A DNA stretch of 64,000 nucleotides from Piscicola geometra (GCA_943735955.1 OX030964.1:973575-1037574); one strand, 5' to 3'; positions 46,000 to 59,899 are shown, numbered from the stretch's first letter. The notes: generated by a model from the sequence alone, not told the origin. Numbers and translations: made by a program.

Positions 46000-48090
46000 A
46001 GAGGAAAGTCGGGTAATATTGGGATAGTCGGGTAATATGGGATACCAAGGTTCTGGCTAAGTTTATATTTAAAATCAATTTAAAAAATTATGAACTGCTC
46101 AAGATAGAACATAATACAATTAGTTACATACAATCATTTGTATATAATACAGTATATTATTGTGATATTTGTGGTGCCGTTCTGTTTAATTGCAAAATAT
46201 TTTGCTACGATAGAACCGGTAACAGTCTTTCGAAAATATGAAATTATTCGTTGAATGATTGGATCAAAAAGAGTCCCTCGTATAAAAAATGTATGATTTG
46301 TAGGCTTTGAAGGAGAAGAAGAATTATGGCTTAACGCGTGGAATAATGTAAAAGATACACCAGATATCTATGACGCATGGGTGTATCAAATCGATAAATA
46401 TTTAATTCTTTTTTGAATCAAACGCAATTTATTAGTTTTTAACCCATAAGAGCCCACCCCATGATCCATAATATGTAACAATTTGTAATTCATAAACGTA
46501 GTTTGGGGCCTTATTATCAAAACTTGAATCATAACTTTAACTTTGAAATGTTTTAAAGGTTTTTGTGATGTGTTCATATATGAATCATTGGGCTCTTGAC
46601 TAAATTTTTTGTCAAAACAATATTGAAAACATGGTTTGATTATTTACTAACCGTGAACAAATATTCATGTAAAAATACATAAATAGGTAAGGGAAACCGG
46701 GGCAGGATGACCTGGTTAACGATTTATATCGTTTTGTTATTTTTTTTAGTAATAACTAAGGAATAATTTTATTTTTCAACAACCCTACTGAATTTTCATC
46801 TTGCCCCAGTGACAAAATTTTAAAAAGTCTACATTTTTAATTTTATGAATATTTTAAATAGTTGAAAAATCTTAACAATGATCTTACATTTTGAAAATAT
46901 TAAATAAAATAAATTAAATTGTAATAGAGGAAAGTCGGGTAATATGGGATACCAAGGTTCTGGCAAAGTTTATGTTTAAAATCAAATAAAACAATTATGA
47001 ACTGCTTAAGATAGACACCAATGATAGAATGAAGCAAAAAAATCAGTTGATTTCTGGCCTATCGCTCGCTTCAGACCAGAAAGTGTTTTGTGGCTTTCAA
47101 AAGTTTGGACAAACAAAATTTCAATAATTTCAAACTAAATGTTAACAAGTGTTTTAAAAATAAATTTTGATTTTAACGTTCAGTAAAAGAGTTGTTTTTA
47201 TTCCGATTTGTTCATTTAAAAACGAAGAAAATTTTATCAGCAAGTATGAAAAGTTTTTTAGTCTAGATAACATTTCGCCTAATATGAGACACTATATATT
47301 AGCTGACACAAAATGTAGCAGTTAAAAACTATGCAATAACCTTTAAAAAATATTTATACATTGTAATTATAAAATTATCTTATTTAATTTTACTCTTAAT
47401 TAAATAATATTTCTAAATTTTTTCATGAAGTTTAAAAGTGTCTTTGGTTATTTTTCTTTTTACATCGCCATTTGTCAGACAATTTTGAAGATTCATTTCG
47501 TAGAAAAGTTAAATCAATATTAGTTTCTTTTATTTTAAATACACTGATAAAAATTGAACGTTCAATCTGACTCCAGTGGTATCAGTGAAGAATTTATCTG
47601 TTCTGATGATGAATCAACAGTCAATCAATCAATCAAATAAATTTTTATAGCTCTCTTCATCAAATTCAAGAGCGCTCAAACAGTATTCGTTTCATCTGCA
47701 AAAGTGCCAAATAACAAAGACGCTGAATGTATTTTTTTTGTTTAAAATGTTCTAAAGATCAACGAGGAGAAATCTGGATTAAATGCTTCAGTTGTTTCTT
47801 GTGGGCTCAACTTGATTGTGCCAGTGCCGAAAGAGAATACCTTATTTGTGACTTTTGTAAACAGACACTAATTCATTATCATCATTTACAAGTCAATATA
47901 ACAGAAGTTTCATGGCGTTTTTTCCTTTTTCGTTCATGTTAAAATGTGAATTTTCTTTGAAAGTTATAAATAAAATATTTAGAACATGTTGTTGCTTTAT
48001 TATTAGTTTAAATTTCAAAAATGAAAAATAATACCAGTTTTATGTCTTAATGCTTTATAATTCATAGCAACTGCCTATCCCATATTACCC
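46000..48090 (+). mobile_element. Composite of TA-target and piggyBac-type fragments
   Basis: Several terminus-like words lie in series: GAGGAAAGTCGGGTAATATT (46001) and again at 46926, TTAACCCATAAGAGCCC (46439), AAGGGAAACCGGGGCAGGAT (46689), and a reversed CGGGTAATATGGGATAGG end at 48073-48090. It shares blocks with 10826-11931 and 12100-12480. The last part (46923-48090) holds the PHD-like relic. Confidence 0.55.
47727..47942 (+). pseudogene. PHD-like Cys-rich transposase tail
   Basis: Reads FFCLKCSKDQRGEIWIKCFS, then CFLWAQLDCASAEREYLICD and FCKQTL. C-x2-C, W-x2-C-x2-C, W-x4-C and C-x2-C spacing fits a PHD-type zinc domain at the C-terminus of a pogo/Tigger-like transposase, with His replaced at the usual W-x-H-x2-C position (WAQLDC). 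Confidence 0.5.
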
Positions 48091-48106
48091 GCCTGTTTTT
48101 ATGAGC

Positions 48107-49076
<970 letters not shown>

Positions 49077-49089
49077 TTATGAGCCCTTA

Positions 49090-50420
49090 TTTGCAACACT
49101 TTTGAAAATTATATATTTTTTTATTAGGGTTAATCCAGAATCGATTACAGACTTACAATTTGCAGTGTCTTACTTGTTTCTAAAAAGAATGGAAAATCTC
49201 ATCCAAGACTGGATGCATTTTTTTTGAAGAAAAGGAATATTAAAATATTATCCATCTAAAATATTCATATTAAATACTACGATATTATACTTTTTAGCTA
49301 TTTAAAAATCTAAAATATGCCAAAAACGCATGTTTTAATTTTATTTTACAAATCTCAAATATTTAGATTTATGTTTTAGTTAGTTCTATCCGGTTTCATT
49401 TATTCAGTCATAGGCATATTTAAAAACGCGTTTTTACTTTTTTCGATTTTAGAGCACTCAATTTATATGAGTTTTTGGCTATTTTGTTCATTCCAACAAT
49501 TTCTGTTCTGATTTTAGCGTCTCGCTGATCATCGCGATTTATTAAGCAACAAGTGAGTAATATAATTTTATTTTTTAAATACATTTCATGGGTAAAAAAA
49601 GATAAATTTTGAATATTGGACTCTTATGTTTATTTTTCGTAAAACTATATCATTATTTTATATCATACACACCATGATGTCACCATAAATGTCCTGATTC
49701 TCATAATACTAGTATTAGGTGTCACGAATTTACAGTAGTTTTTGTAGTATTTTTATAATACTAATTGAAGAATGCATTGAATGAAGAGTTTTTTAAGATA
49801 AGCATCGTCTAATAATTTATTTCATGAAGCTTCTAAACTATTAAAATATCACTATTTGTCCTGATTCTCATAATGGTGATCGGGACATTAATACACTATC
49901 ATGATTTGCTTGTTAATATAGATTTTTCTACAAAACTGGGTTCTTTAAAAATAATTAAAGTTTTAACGTTAAAAAGTAATTGAATTTTAATTAAATTATT
50001 TTCAACAACCATTTCATGAAGTAAAAAGAGCTATTTTAGTGAAAAATAATAAGTTACGGAGATTTAAATGGCCGTCATTACAGGCAACATTTAAAAAAAT
50101 TGATTTTAAGTTTCTCATTTACGCAGCATATAGTAACAATCGTGTGAAAAAAAAGGAAAAAATAAAACTAAACAAAAACTAAATTCAGAAATTTTTTATC
50201 TTTTTTTAGATGAGGTTTTATGGCTGTCAGTATTCACTGATAATCTGAAAAACTATTTGCTCAATTGAAAAAGATTAATAAAAATTATTGTGTTTGAAAT
50301 TATTTTAATACTCTATTATATACACATGGGTATACTGTATACATAAAGCAAGTTTTTTTGAAATTGGAAACCTAAATATAGAAAGACACAAAGTCTGTAG
50401 TCAAATCTGGATAAACCCAT
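49090..50420. other. AT-rich intron of PIH1D1
   Basis: No repeat family or coding segment recognised. TCCTGATTCTCATAAT occurs twice (about 49690 and 49858). Confidence 0.5.
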
Positions 50421-50424
50421 TATA

Positions 50425-51125
50425 ATATTTTTTTTATATTATAATATATCTATTTTTAATATAATATATTTTTTTATTATAATATATTTTTTTATTATAA
50501 TATATTTTTATATTATAATATTTTTTTATATTATAATATATTTTTATATTATAATATATTTTTATATTATAATATATTTTTATATTATAGTATATTTTTA
50601 TATTATAATTATTTTTATATTATAATATATTTTTATATTATAATATATTTTTATATTATAATATATTTTTATATTATAATATATTTTTATATTATAATAT
50701 ATTCTTATATTATAATATATTTTTTAATTATAATATATTTTTTTATTATAGTATCTCTTTTGATTATAATATATTTTTTTATTATAATATATTTTTTTAT
50801 TATCATATATTTTTTTATTATAATATATTTTTTTTATGATATATTTTTTTTATTATAATGTCTATTTTTATTATTATATATATTTTTTATTATAATAAAT
50901 TTTTTATTATAATATATTTTTTTAGTACAATTTTTTTAAATTATAACATTTTTTTTATTATATATATTTTTTTTATTATATATATTTTTTTTATTATATA
51001 TATTTTTTTTATTATATATATTTTTTTTATTATATATATTTTTTTTATTATATATATTTTTTTAATTATAATTTATTATTATTATTATATATTTTTTTAT
51101 TATTATATATTTTATTATTAATCTT
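50425..51125. repeat. ATATTATAATATATTTTT minisatellite
   Basis: 18-20-bp units of TATATTATAATATATTTT grading into ATTATATATATTTTTTTT units. The hydrophobic open frame over it is an artefact. Confidence 0.93.
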
Positions 51126-51403
51126 TATTTTTGTTAAAACTTGAAAATTTATTAGGTGTTGGGTTAGGAAAAGGATTAGGGTTATGGTTGAATCTTCTAT
51201 ATATAAAAATTTAAATATTTATTTTAAATAATACAATATTTTGAAATATAAATCAAAATAAGAAAAATATTAAAAACTAAAATATTTTAACATGTTAAAT
51301 AAAATCTATAATCAACTATCCAAAAACTATTTTACTAAAATTCTATTTAGTCTGAAGTTCGATTTATGGATAGCTTCACAGTGAAGTTCACTTATGAAGT
51401 ACT

Positions 51404-51441
51404 ATTTCAGTTACAGTTACAGTTAACTGGAACAACACTGT
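51404..51441 (-). mobile_element. Solo hAT-B terminus
   Basis: CAGTTACAGTTACAGTTAAC then TGGAACAACACTG: the exact hAT-B end without an accompanying body. Confidence 0.6.
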
Positions 51442-52417
51442 TAGGCTGCATATTTCCATTGGCTTACTAGGGCATTGGTTGCACTTGAAGCTAGGACCTT
51501 TCATTATTGGTCCAGCCGAGAGTCGTTACCGACTAGAGGTCGGACAGGGTACCCGATCTGACCGGGGACTCCCGCGGGAACAAGAATGAAAATTAATTTC
51601 GAGAAAGGAAAAGTCGGAAACCGAGAATAGGTTTTCGGAACGGGAATCAACATTCAAATCGGGAACGAGAATCAACTTTTAAATCGGGAACAGCAAAAAC
51701 GGAATAAAAGTTATTGGGATTGGATTCTTTAACAAGGAATTTTCAGCAAACTTCTAAGTATGGAAATCTCTATATCATCGATACTCCGTATTTAAAATAA
51801 TTATTAAATGCAATAGAAATGTATAACGAAGCCACCATTGCCTATGTCAAAATCTTCAACACTACATTTGAAGTTTTTATGACGAGTCCAAATATTAGGG
51901 AGATTAGAACAAATAGGTGATGATGAAAACTTGTCAGATGAAATCAAACTGCTCAGTTATATTATTTTTATTTTAAAAATTAATTTTGCATTCCCAGTAC
52001 GAAAGAATAACAAAAAACAAGTTTGGGATAGAAAATAAAAAATACCAAGACTTTCATTAGAGAAAATGTAATTCTATTTTGTACAGCCAGACCAAGCTGC
52101 AGTGCCGTTGAGAAAAAAAAACAAATGATGATTATTTAGACCTATTATGTATGTTTTTATAACGTAAAAAGTTAAATAAAATTATTATACTATCAAATTA
52201 TACGAATGATTTTATATTTGCAGTTGTGGAAAATAAAAATGTTGTCAAAAAACATATTTCTAACATTATTGAAAAATTAATAACAATTAACAAAGAAAAA
52301 ACTTCAGAATAGGATGAATTGTACAAATATTCACAATTACGTCCCAACAAAATTAAAGATTATAAAGATTTTTTTAATTTATTGGAGTAAAATGAGCAAT
52401 TTTCCAATACTACAAGA

Positions 52418-53603
52418 CAGTGTTGTTCCAGTTAACTGTAACTGTAACTGAAATGGTAAATTAACTGAAAAATATGATTCAGTTAACTGTAACTTTAACT
52501 GTAACTGTAATTCAATGCATAACTGTAACTGAAATAGAAACTGAAAAACAAGAATACTAACTGAATAGTAGCTAAAAAAATATCTACTTAAAAAATGGGA
52601 AGCGCTACAAGATAAAACATTGGCGGATCCACGTTTTTGAGCAATAATATGATTAATTAATTTTATTCTTCGAATCCGATTATACAAATTTTTATGAAAT
52701 GTTTAAGGTTAATATCGGCAGAAAACAAGAAAATGCCGTATGGGCGTATTTTATTTACGAAGCTTCATGCGACAAAAGCGAATGTCAGGTTTCAGAAGAG
52801 GATGATAATGATAAGAAGAAAGTTACCAGCTAAAACACCGTAGTTGATAATTATTTACATTTTTAAATATTATTTACCAAGTGATGAGCATAATTTATAA
52901 GCCATTTAAATTATTTCAATTAAACAGTCGTAAATATATGCAATTTCTATCATTTAGGTTCAGAGAAAACGATTTCTTTGATAAAAGAATATAAGAACAA
53001 GGTAGAAGATCGAATTCGTAAAGATCTTCAAGCTGGACATCGTGTTGTCATTAGCATGGATTGCTGGACTAAGAAGGCTCTTTCATGTCTCGGAATCTCA
53101 GCACCCTTTTATAATCCATCAATGCGTCGTGCAATTCAGGTCCTGCTAAATGTTCATTCTGTGTCTCACTCACATACAGGAGAGATGTTAGCACTTGAAT
53201 TATTGAGTGCCCTAGATTATTAGCTTCTTTTGCGCAAGAAATTGTTTCAGCTCCCGCTTCACAAGCGTATGTGGAAAGGGTGTTTTCGGTGTGTGGAGAC
53301 CTAACTGCAGGGAAAAAAATCGCCTCAGCAAAAATCTGGAATAGAAGACATTTATGAAAACGAACAGCATATATTATGAAAAATATATTTATATATCTTT
53401 TAAATAATTTGACTTTTAAACATTAATTCGGGCTGTATTAAAAATAAAAATTCATTTTTTTTCATCTTGAAATAACTGAAACTGGAAAAGTAACTAAAAA
53501 ATTAAAATTTGCATAACTGTAACTTGAATAGTAACTGAAAAATCAATTTTTTCATAGCTGTATTTTGAACTTGAACTGAAAAATTCGAACTGGAAAATCA
53601 CTG
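52418..53603 (+). mobile_element. hAT-B element nested in hAT-A
   Basis: Ends CAGTGTTGTTCCAGTTAACT and, reversed, CAGTGATTTTCCAGTTCGAA. Perfect 8-bp duplication CTACAAGA (52410-52417 and 53604-53611). Removing the insertion plus one duplicate restores the host's CTACAAGAAGTAGCC, as found in other hAT-A copies. Internally deleted transposase inside. Confidence 0.95.
52978..53365 (+). pseudogene. hAT-B transposase, deleted
   Basis: 52978-53223 encodes IRKDLQAGHRVVISMDCWTK, then KALSCLGISAPFYNPSMRRA: the D-x-WT motif holding the first catalytic Asp and the following strand. After a stop, ASFAQEIVSAPASQAYVERV then FSVCGDLTAGKKIAS gives the dimerisation domain. About 350-400 residues between them, with the other catalytic residues, are missing. 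Confidence 0.82.
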
Positions 53604-54139
53604 CTACAAGAAGTAGCCAAAATGTTGTTTAGTATACCTGCAAGTTATATTCCCTGAGAACGGAGTTTTTCAAAATGTGGTCGTTTAACTTCAGACCCAA
53701 AATCATCTCATTTGAAAGCTAAAACTCTTAATGGTTTAACCCGTGTAAAAAGCAATAAAGACTTGATTGAATTACTCGAAAACAATGACTAACTTCAATA
53801 CTTTCATTTCAATAAATATTTGAAATTTAAATCGTGTTTTTTTTATTTTATTAAAAGAATTATTCTCTGACTTTCAAATAATACATTTTAAGAAATGTTA
53901 AGACTAGCAAGTTTGAGACCAGTGAAAACGGCAGCTAAAATGAGAATAAAAACAAAAAGGTTTCAGAAACGGGTCGGAACCGGGAATCGAGTTGCGGGAA
54001 CGGGACAAGACGGAAATCAAAATTCTGATGTCCCATCGGGAACGAGACGGGACGGGACGGGAAAAAAATGCTAAAATGGGACGGGACCGAGAATGAAAAA
54101 TCGTCCATGTCCAACCTCTATTACCGACTCGGCTACCAG

Positions 54140-54850
54140 TTCACCCGTTAATTGCGAAATTTTTGACAAGTTTGTTTAAAAGAGAGCCAGAGCTGAATCG
54201 TATCTATCAAATTTCTGGGAGCTGGAGGTAGAAAAAGAAGCGGCTCTAGAAGCCTGCTCATGACAATGCTGTTTGACAAATAATCTGAGCACTCATTGGA
54301 CAGACACTTGTGGATTAACAAGATTTTTTTATATTCAAGTCTGTTTCCAACGAGAAGCCAGTGGAGCTCCTTGAGAACAGGGTTGATGTGATCATAGTTT
54401 CTAGCACCTGTTATGAGCCTAGCTGTAGTGTTGATTGCAGACTGAATTTTCTGCAGCTGTGTCATTGGCAACCCAGTAAGAATGATATTGCCATAGTCAA
54501 TTCGACTGGGAACCAAAGCAAAAGCCAATGTTCTCAGTGAGTCCTTGGTCAATAACATTCTTATGGATCGTATTTGGCGTAAAGAAGCAAAGCAGGTTTG
54601 AGTCATCTTGTTGATGTGTGTCGTCATGGTGAGGTCTTTGTCAAGATAAACTCCTAGGTTTCTGACACTTTTTGAAAGAATTATTTCATTCTGACAAATG
54701 CAAACTGGATCTTTGGGAGTGTGAACAGAGTTTCAACTGGATGAGAGCCAGATAACTTTAGTTTTGCTGGAGTTAAGTTTCAGTTGATTGACACACATCC
54801 AAGCAGCAATTTCATCAATGCATGATAACACTGCTTGCAGGTCTTAAAGC
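54140..54850 (-). mobile_element. CR1-like LINE fragment
   Basis: Minus strand RT end: MTTHINKMTQTCFASLRQIR, ALVPSRIDYGNIILTGLPMT, LKELHWLLVGNRLEYKKILL. Lacks the usual 3' end and is broken near 54690. Ends right beside the hAT-A target duplication. Confidence 0.85.
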
Positions 54851-54889
54851 AGTGAATAAATATTTTTAGAACTTAATGTTATTTATAAC

Positions 54890-54953
54890 CTGGCTGAGGA
54901 TTGATGACTTTGAAGAGAGGAGGAGGCTCATGAGATTTTCCATTCTTTTTCGG
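54890..54953 (-). CDS. PIH1D1: PIH1D1 probable upstream exon
   Basis: The minus strand reads PKKNGKSHEPPPLFKVINPQ, then P and the first base of a Gly codon before donor GTTATA. The phase-1 end is exactly what the 45574 exon needs, giving VINPQPGFCVKT, which matches the PQPGFCIKT start of the PIH domain. The 5' edge is uncertain: the frame stays open to about 55060 with no ATG, so the start codon must lie in a further exon. The interval in the CR1-free gap supports it, but a chance match is not excluded. Confidence 0.58.
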
Positions 54954-55540
54954 TAAAAGTTTAATTAGAATTTTATGAAAATCAATGTGTATAGCCACTA
55001 TACTATAGTCACTATAGTAAAGTGCCTCATAAATAAGGCTAAGATCATTTCAAACCGGTTTATAATAAGTAATCATAGATCATCTCACCAGCAGTAGTAA
55101 CTTATCTTCAAAATCATTAGAAGGACAATCTAGAACTTTCTTCATGTCGATTTCTATTTGAAATTTAAATAGAAATTTTAGATTCTAAAAGCTTCACTTC
55201 TAAAACTTGTTTTGACAACAGCCTCGTAAACGGTTAACATTTAAATAAGACTCGATTGTTTATATTTATGTTTATCTTAAAAGTAATTATAGCATAGATA
55301 TCCTACAAACGGTTTAGTTTGGAAATTGTACTCATAATTTATGCAAATGAGATTAACGATTGACAAGACAAATTTCCAATGTTTAAATCGCTGTATGGTA
55401 ATTAAACGGTATTGCTAACAGGCAAAATAAAATACTTTAAATTAATAAGATTTTTTTCTCATATTAGTTTAGTTTAGAGAGTTAAAAACCACGCAGATCT
55501 TTTGACTTATTTTTATGTTTTTAATTTTAATGTGAACAGA
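54954..55540. other. AT-rich sequence upstream of the PIH1D1 exon
   Basis: No promoter or family repeat recognised. Confidence 0.3.
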
Positions 55541-55886
55541 TTTGACATTACTGAGTAAAATTATTATTGATTACTCAAAAAAGTATTCATAAAAGAAGTA
55601 AAGAAGCCTTATTTATTGTTCATTTAACAATATATCTCGCCTCAGATAGTTTGCCAAAATATATACAAGATTTGACATTACTGAGTAAAATTATTATTAA
55701 TTACTAAAAAAATTATTCGTAAAAGAAGTAAAGAAGCCTCATTTATTTTTCATTTTACGATATATCTCACCTCAGATAGTTTGCCGAAATATATATCGTG
55801 AACTATCATATAACTTTTAAAAAAATATGTAAAAATAGAAGTAAAAGAAGTCTCAGTTATTGTTCATTTTACGATATATCTCGCCT
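55540..55886. repeat. Three tandem units of about 120 bp
   Basis: Each unit contains AAAGAAGTAAAGAAGCCT(C/T)A then GTTCATTTTACGATATATCT. A diverged single unit is at 62990-63060. The third unit is cut by the hAT-A at 55887. Confidence 0.85.
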
Positions 55887-57280
55887 CGGGAACGGGAAAA
55901 ACGGGAATAACAGTTATTGGGATTGGATTCTTTAACAATGCTTTTTCAGCAAACTTCTAAGTATGGAAATCTTTATTTCATCGATACTCCGTACTTAAAA
56001 TAAGTATTAAATGCAATGGAAAAGTATAACGAAGCCACCATTGCCAATATCAAAACCTCCAACACTACATTTGAAGTTGTTATGATGAGTCCAAAGATTA
56101 GGGAGATTAGAACAAATGGGTGATGATGAAAACTTTTCAGATGAAATCAAAATGGTCAGTTATATTATTTTAATTTTATAAATTAATACTTTGAATTTGA
56201 ATGATTAATTTCCAAATGATTGCTCAGTTGATCATTTCGACAAAAGAAAAGATGCCATTGATCTTATTTATATGACAGCATGTCTGTTGCATCCCCAGTA
56301 TGAAAGAATAATAGGAAAAAAGTTTGGGATAGAAGAGAAATAAATACCAAGGCTTTCATTAGAAAAAATTTGATTCTATTTTTTACAGCCAGACCAAGCT
56401 GCAGTGCCTTTGAGAAAAAAAACAAATGATGGTTATTTAGACCTATTATGTTTGTTTTTATAATGTAAAAATTATAATAAAATTATTATACTATCAAATT
56501 ATACGAATGATTTTATATTTGCAGTTGTAGAGAATAAGAATGTTGTCAAAAAACATATTTCTAACATTATTGAAGAATTAATAATAATGAACGAAGAAAA
56601 AAAATCAGAAGAAGATGAATTGTACAAATATTCACAATTACGTCCCAAAAAAAATTGGAAATTATAAAGATGTTTTATTTTATTGGAGTAAAATGATCAA
56701 TTTTAAAATAGTACAAGAAGTAGCCAAAATTTTGTTTAGTGTATCTGCATGTTATATTCGCTGTGAACAGAATTTTTCAATATGTGGTCGTTTAACTTCA
56801 GACCCAAAATCATCTCATTTGAAAGCTGAAACTCTTAACGGTTTAACCCGTGTGAAAAGCAATAAAGACTTGATTGAATAACTCAAAAACAATACTTTCA
56901 TTTCAATAAATATTGAACTTTAAATCGTGTTTTTTTATTTCATTAAAAGAAATATTCTCTGACTTTCAAATAATAAATTTTACGAAATTTTAGAACTAGC
57001 AAGTTTGGGACCAGTAAAAACGGAAGCGAAAATGAATAAAAAAACAAAAAGCTTTCGGGAACGGGTCGGGACGGGAAAAAAAATTTCGGGAACGGGACGG
57101 GACGGGAATCAAAATTCTGATGTCCCATCGGGAACGGGATGGGACGGGAAAAAATGTCGGGAATGGGACGGGACGGGAATCAAAATTCTGATGTCCCATC
57201 GGGAACGGGACGGGACGGGAAAACAAATTTCGGGAACGGGACGAGACCGGGAATGAAAAATCGTCCATGTCCGACCTCTA
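55887..57280 (+). mobile_element. hAT-A copy, left end missing
   Basis: Starts inside the left subterminal CGGGAACGGGAAAAACGGG, carries the transposase tail 56615-56881, and ends with the longest block of GGGACGGGA words and CGTCCATGTCCGACCTCTA. Confidence 0.85.
56615..56881 (+). pseudogene. hAT-A transposase dimerisation domain
   Basis: KIGNYKDVLFYWSKMINFKI, VSACYIRCEQNFSICGRLTS, then NGLTRVKSNKDLIE and a stop: the best-preserved tail of this family in the window, though the ER of the ERxFS motif has become EQ. Confidence 0.8.
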
Positions 57281-57367
57281 GTTTGGATACGCCCTCTGTA
57301 TTAATCACCAATGTAAGAGACCGTCATTTTTCAAATTCTTCAGCATAGAAAGAAAAGTATCACGTGA

Positions 57368-57728
57368 CTTTTTATCCTGAAGATTTTTTATCCTGAAGAC
57401 TTTTTATCCTGAAGACTTTTTATCCTGAAGAGTTTTTCTCCTGAAGACTTTTTATCCTGAAGACTTTTTATTCTGAAGACTTTTTATCCTGAAGACTTTT
57501 TATCCTGAAGACTTTTTATCCTGAAGACATCTTATTCTGAAGGCTTTTTATCCTGAAAACTTTTTATCTTGAAGACTTTTTATTCTGAAGACTTTTTATC
57601 CTGAAGACTTTTTATCCTGAAGACTTTTTATCCTGAAGATTTTTTATCCTGAAGACTTTTTATCCTGAATACTTTTTATTCTGAAGACTTTTTATTCTGA
57701 AGACTTTTTATCCTGAAGACTTTTTATC
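57368..57728. repeat. 16-bp minisatellite CTGAAGACTTTTTATC
   Basis: About 22 units. Related GGCTTTTTCTCC units follow at 57998-58110 in the same orientation, after an AT-rich spacer with AAAGT(T/C)CGTTTTAATTAT words. Confidence 0.93.
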
Positions 57729-58267
57729 CGTTTACCAATAATTTTTATTGTATTTGATAAATTAAAGTTCGTTTTAATTATTTATTTTTTAAAAATATAG
57801 TCCGTTTTATTTATTTAAAATTGTGAAAAAAATCTATTAAAAAAATAAAGTCCGTTATAGTTATAATTATAGTTCGTTTTAATTATGTAATTTAAAAAAT
57901 ATATAGTTTGTTTTATTTATTTAAAATTGTGATACAAATTTGTTTTTAAAAAATCTGTTTTTTATATAAAAATCCGTTTTATTTATACTAAAATATTAAC
58001 AAGGAGGCTTTTTCTCCAAGAGACTTTTTCTCCAGGAGGTATTTTTCCGGGAGGCTTTTTGTAGAAGGTATTTTATCCGAAGGCTTTTTCTCCGAGAGGC
58101 TTTTTATCCTACATCCAACAAGAGCGATATTCTATTTGTAAAATTTATAATTCTAATTCTAATTGTATAATATTAAATATATTTATTATACTTACCAGTT
58201 TTTAAAAACACTTATGGTTTATATTTTAATTGTTGGATTGAGTTTTATTTCTTGAAATTGGTAACCA

Positions 58268-58395
58268 AACATTTCAGTCTCAGTCTCTCAGTCAATCGTT
58301 TCCAGCTTTGAACAACAACAATACACTGTCGAACTTCAAAAGACTGCGACCAGAGATTCTTTTTAGATATTTTAAGATATTCAATTTTAGTTAGT
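58268..58395 (+). other. Possible terminal exon (weak)
   Basis: After CATTTCAG the plus strand reads SQSLSQSFPALNNNNTLSNF, then KRLRPEILFRYFKI and soon a stop; an AATAAA lies near 58529. Composition is less AT-biased than its surroundings. No family recognised. Confidence 0.22.
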
Positions 58396-59029
58396 GAAGC
58401 CCTGCAAGAGCCTCTCTAACTTGTTGAGAACTAGTGAGGACTTAGATTCATTAGTTACTTTTTTCATGTTCATCATTATGTTTTACATAAAATGTATACA
58501 GACTCTATTTTTCATTTGTTTTATTTTATTCAATAAAATGTTTTCATATGGAAACAACTATGTATTTTTATTACAAAGCTGGACTTGATAAAAGATCAAT
58601 CAAATATATAAAAATAATTAATATGAAGAATAAAATAATTTTAATTTATACATTTTCTGAAGAGAAATGCCTACTGCAGACTCTTTCATGGTCTTTTAAA
58701 ATCTTTTCTTTTTTTCTGATTATGACCAACTTTCATTAGAGTCTTTTGAAAATCTTTAAATTTAAATTGTAAAAAAGCTCAATTATACGAATAATTAGTA
58801 ACTAATTATAATGTTTGAATTTATAAATATGTGAGGAAAAAATTTATGTAATAGATTAATTGATTGGTTGGGTGAAATTGTGGCATAACTTAATATTCAA
58901 TAAGTTTAAAAATAAAATAAAAAACTACTTAGACAATGATACAAGCATTGTAGTATTTTATTGCTAATGAAATACCTGTGAAAAAACTGTTTTTTGTTAT
59001 TACTTCAACCTGGAACCGCACATTGATAA

Positions 59030-59419
59030 TAATAATAATAAAATTCATTTATATAGCGCTATGGAGTAACAGAAGCGCTCTTTGTCAGGTACTTAGTGGA
59101 ATGAAAAAAAAATCATGAAATAAATTACTGAGTAAATGACTACAAATGAATGACTAAGTGAATAAGTAAATGAAATAAAAGAAAATAAGAGGAAAGATAA
59201 TTAAATAAATGCTAGTTGAAAGTAATGAGTTTTTAATTTTTTCTTGAATATTGATAGGGATGTGCTGTTTCTAATGTGTGGTGGTAGGCTGTTCCAGATT
59301 GATGGCGATGAGTGACGGAATGCACGGTTGGCTATGTTGGTTCTTGCAGGAGCTTTAAGTAATGTCTTAGTGGATGATGAACGAAGATGTTTATTGCTGC
59401 TTTTGATGGTGAGTAGGTT
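59030..59419 (-). mobile_element. L2-like LINE 3' part, separated from its 5' part
   Basis: Ends in (AAT)n next to TATATAGCGCTATGG. The reverse strand encodes an IWNSLPPHIRN-type LINE end. The rest of the LINE continues at 61959 beyond the hAT insertion. Confidence 0.8.
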
Positions 59420-59899
59420 CAGTGGCGCAACCAGGGGGGAGCTGAGGGGGGGCTCAAGCCCTTTTTGAAGGGTCTCGCAATTTTTCGAAAATCAATGAAT
59501 TTTTCAATATGCCATAGAACAATGATATTTTCTCTGGATGGTCATCGGGTCTTCATCTCACGAAACATTTCATATATCAACACAGAACATAGAGATCTCG
59601 CCAAAATAATACTTATATGTCACAAATTCTGAGAAGAAATAGAGCACCACTAGACCTTAACTACACTTTTAAATCTTTACACTTTTTATATGTAAATTTT
59701 TTAAGCCATGACACAGTATATAAAAAACGAATCAGATAGACAAAATAACTCTCGAGCTTTCAGAATATCCAACCTTCATGGAAAGGATGCAGAAACTGTG
59801 TAAAGACAGCTCAAAATAACATCAACACATCAAGTTTACGTGCGTATCAGTCTGATCTCATTGCATGTATCGAACTGCAAGAATTATTTTGAGCAACAA

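Larger units (their letters stand above)
51534..54120 (+). mobile_element. hAT-A complete copy with target duplication
   Basis: TAGAGGTCGGACAGGGTACC at the left and, reversed, TAGAGGTTGGACATGGACGA at the right. Flanked by perfect 8-bp TTACCGAC (51526-51533 and 54121-54128). Interrupted at 52418-53603 by a hAT-B element. The transposase tail is split across the insertion. Confidence 0.92.

Noticed and set aside
50858..51121. Membrane-protein-like frame of Ile/Tyr/Phe
   Set aside because: Translation of an AT-only minisatellite.
51150..51180. Interstitial telomeric repeat (GGATTAGGGTTATGG)
   Set aside because: Only about one and a half TTAGGG units; likely chance.
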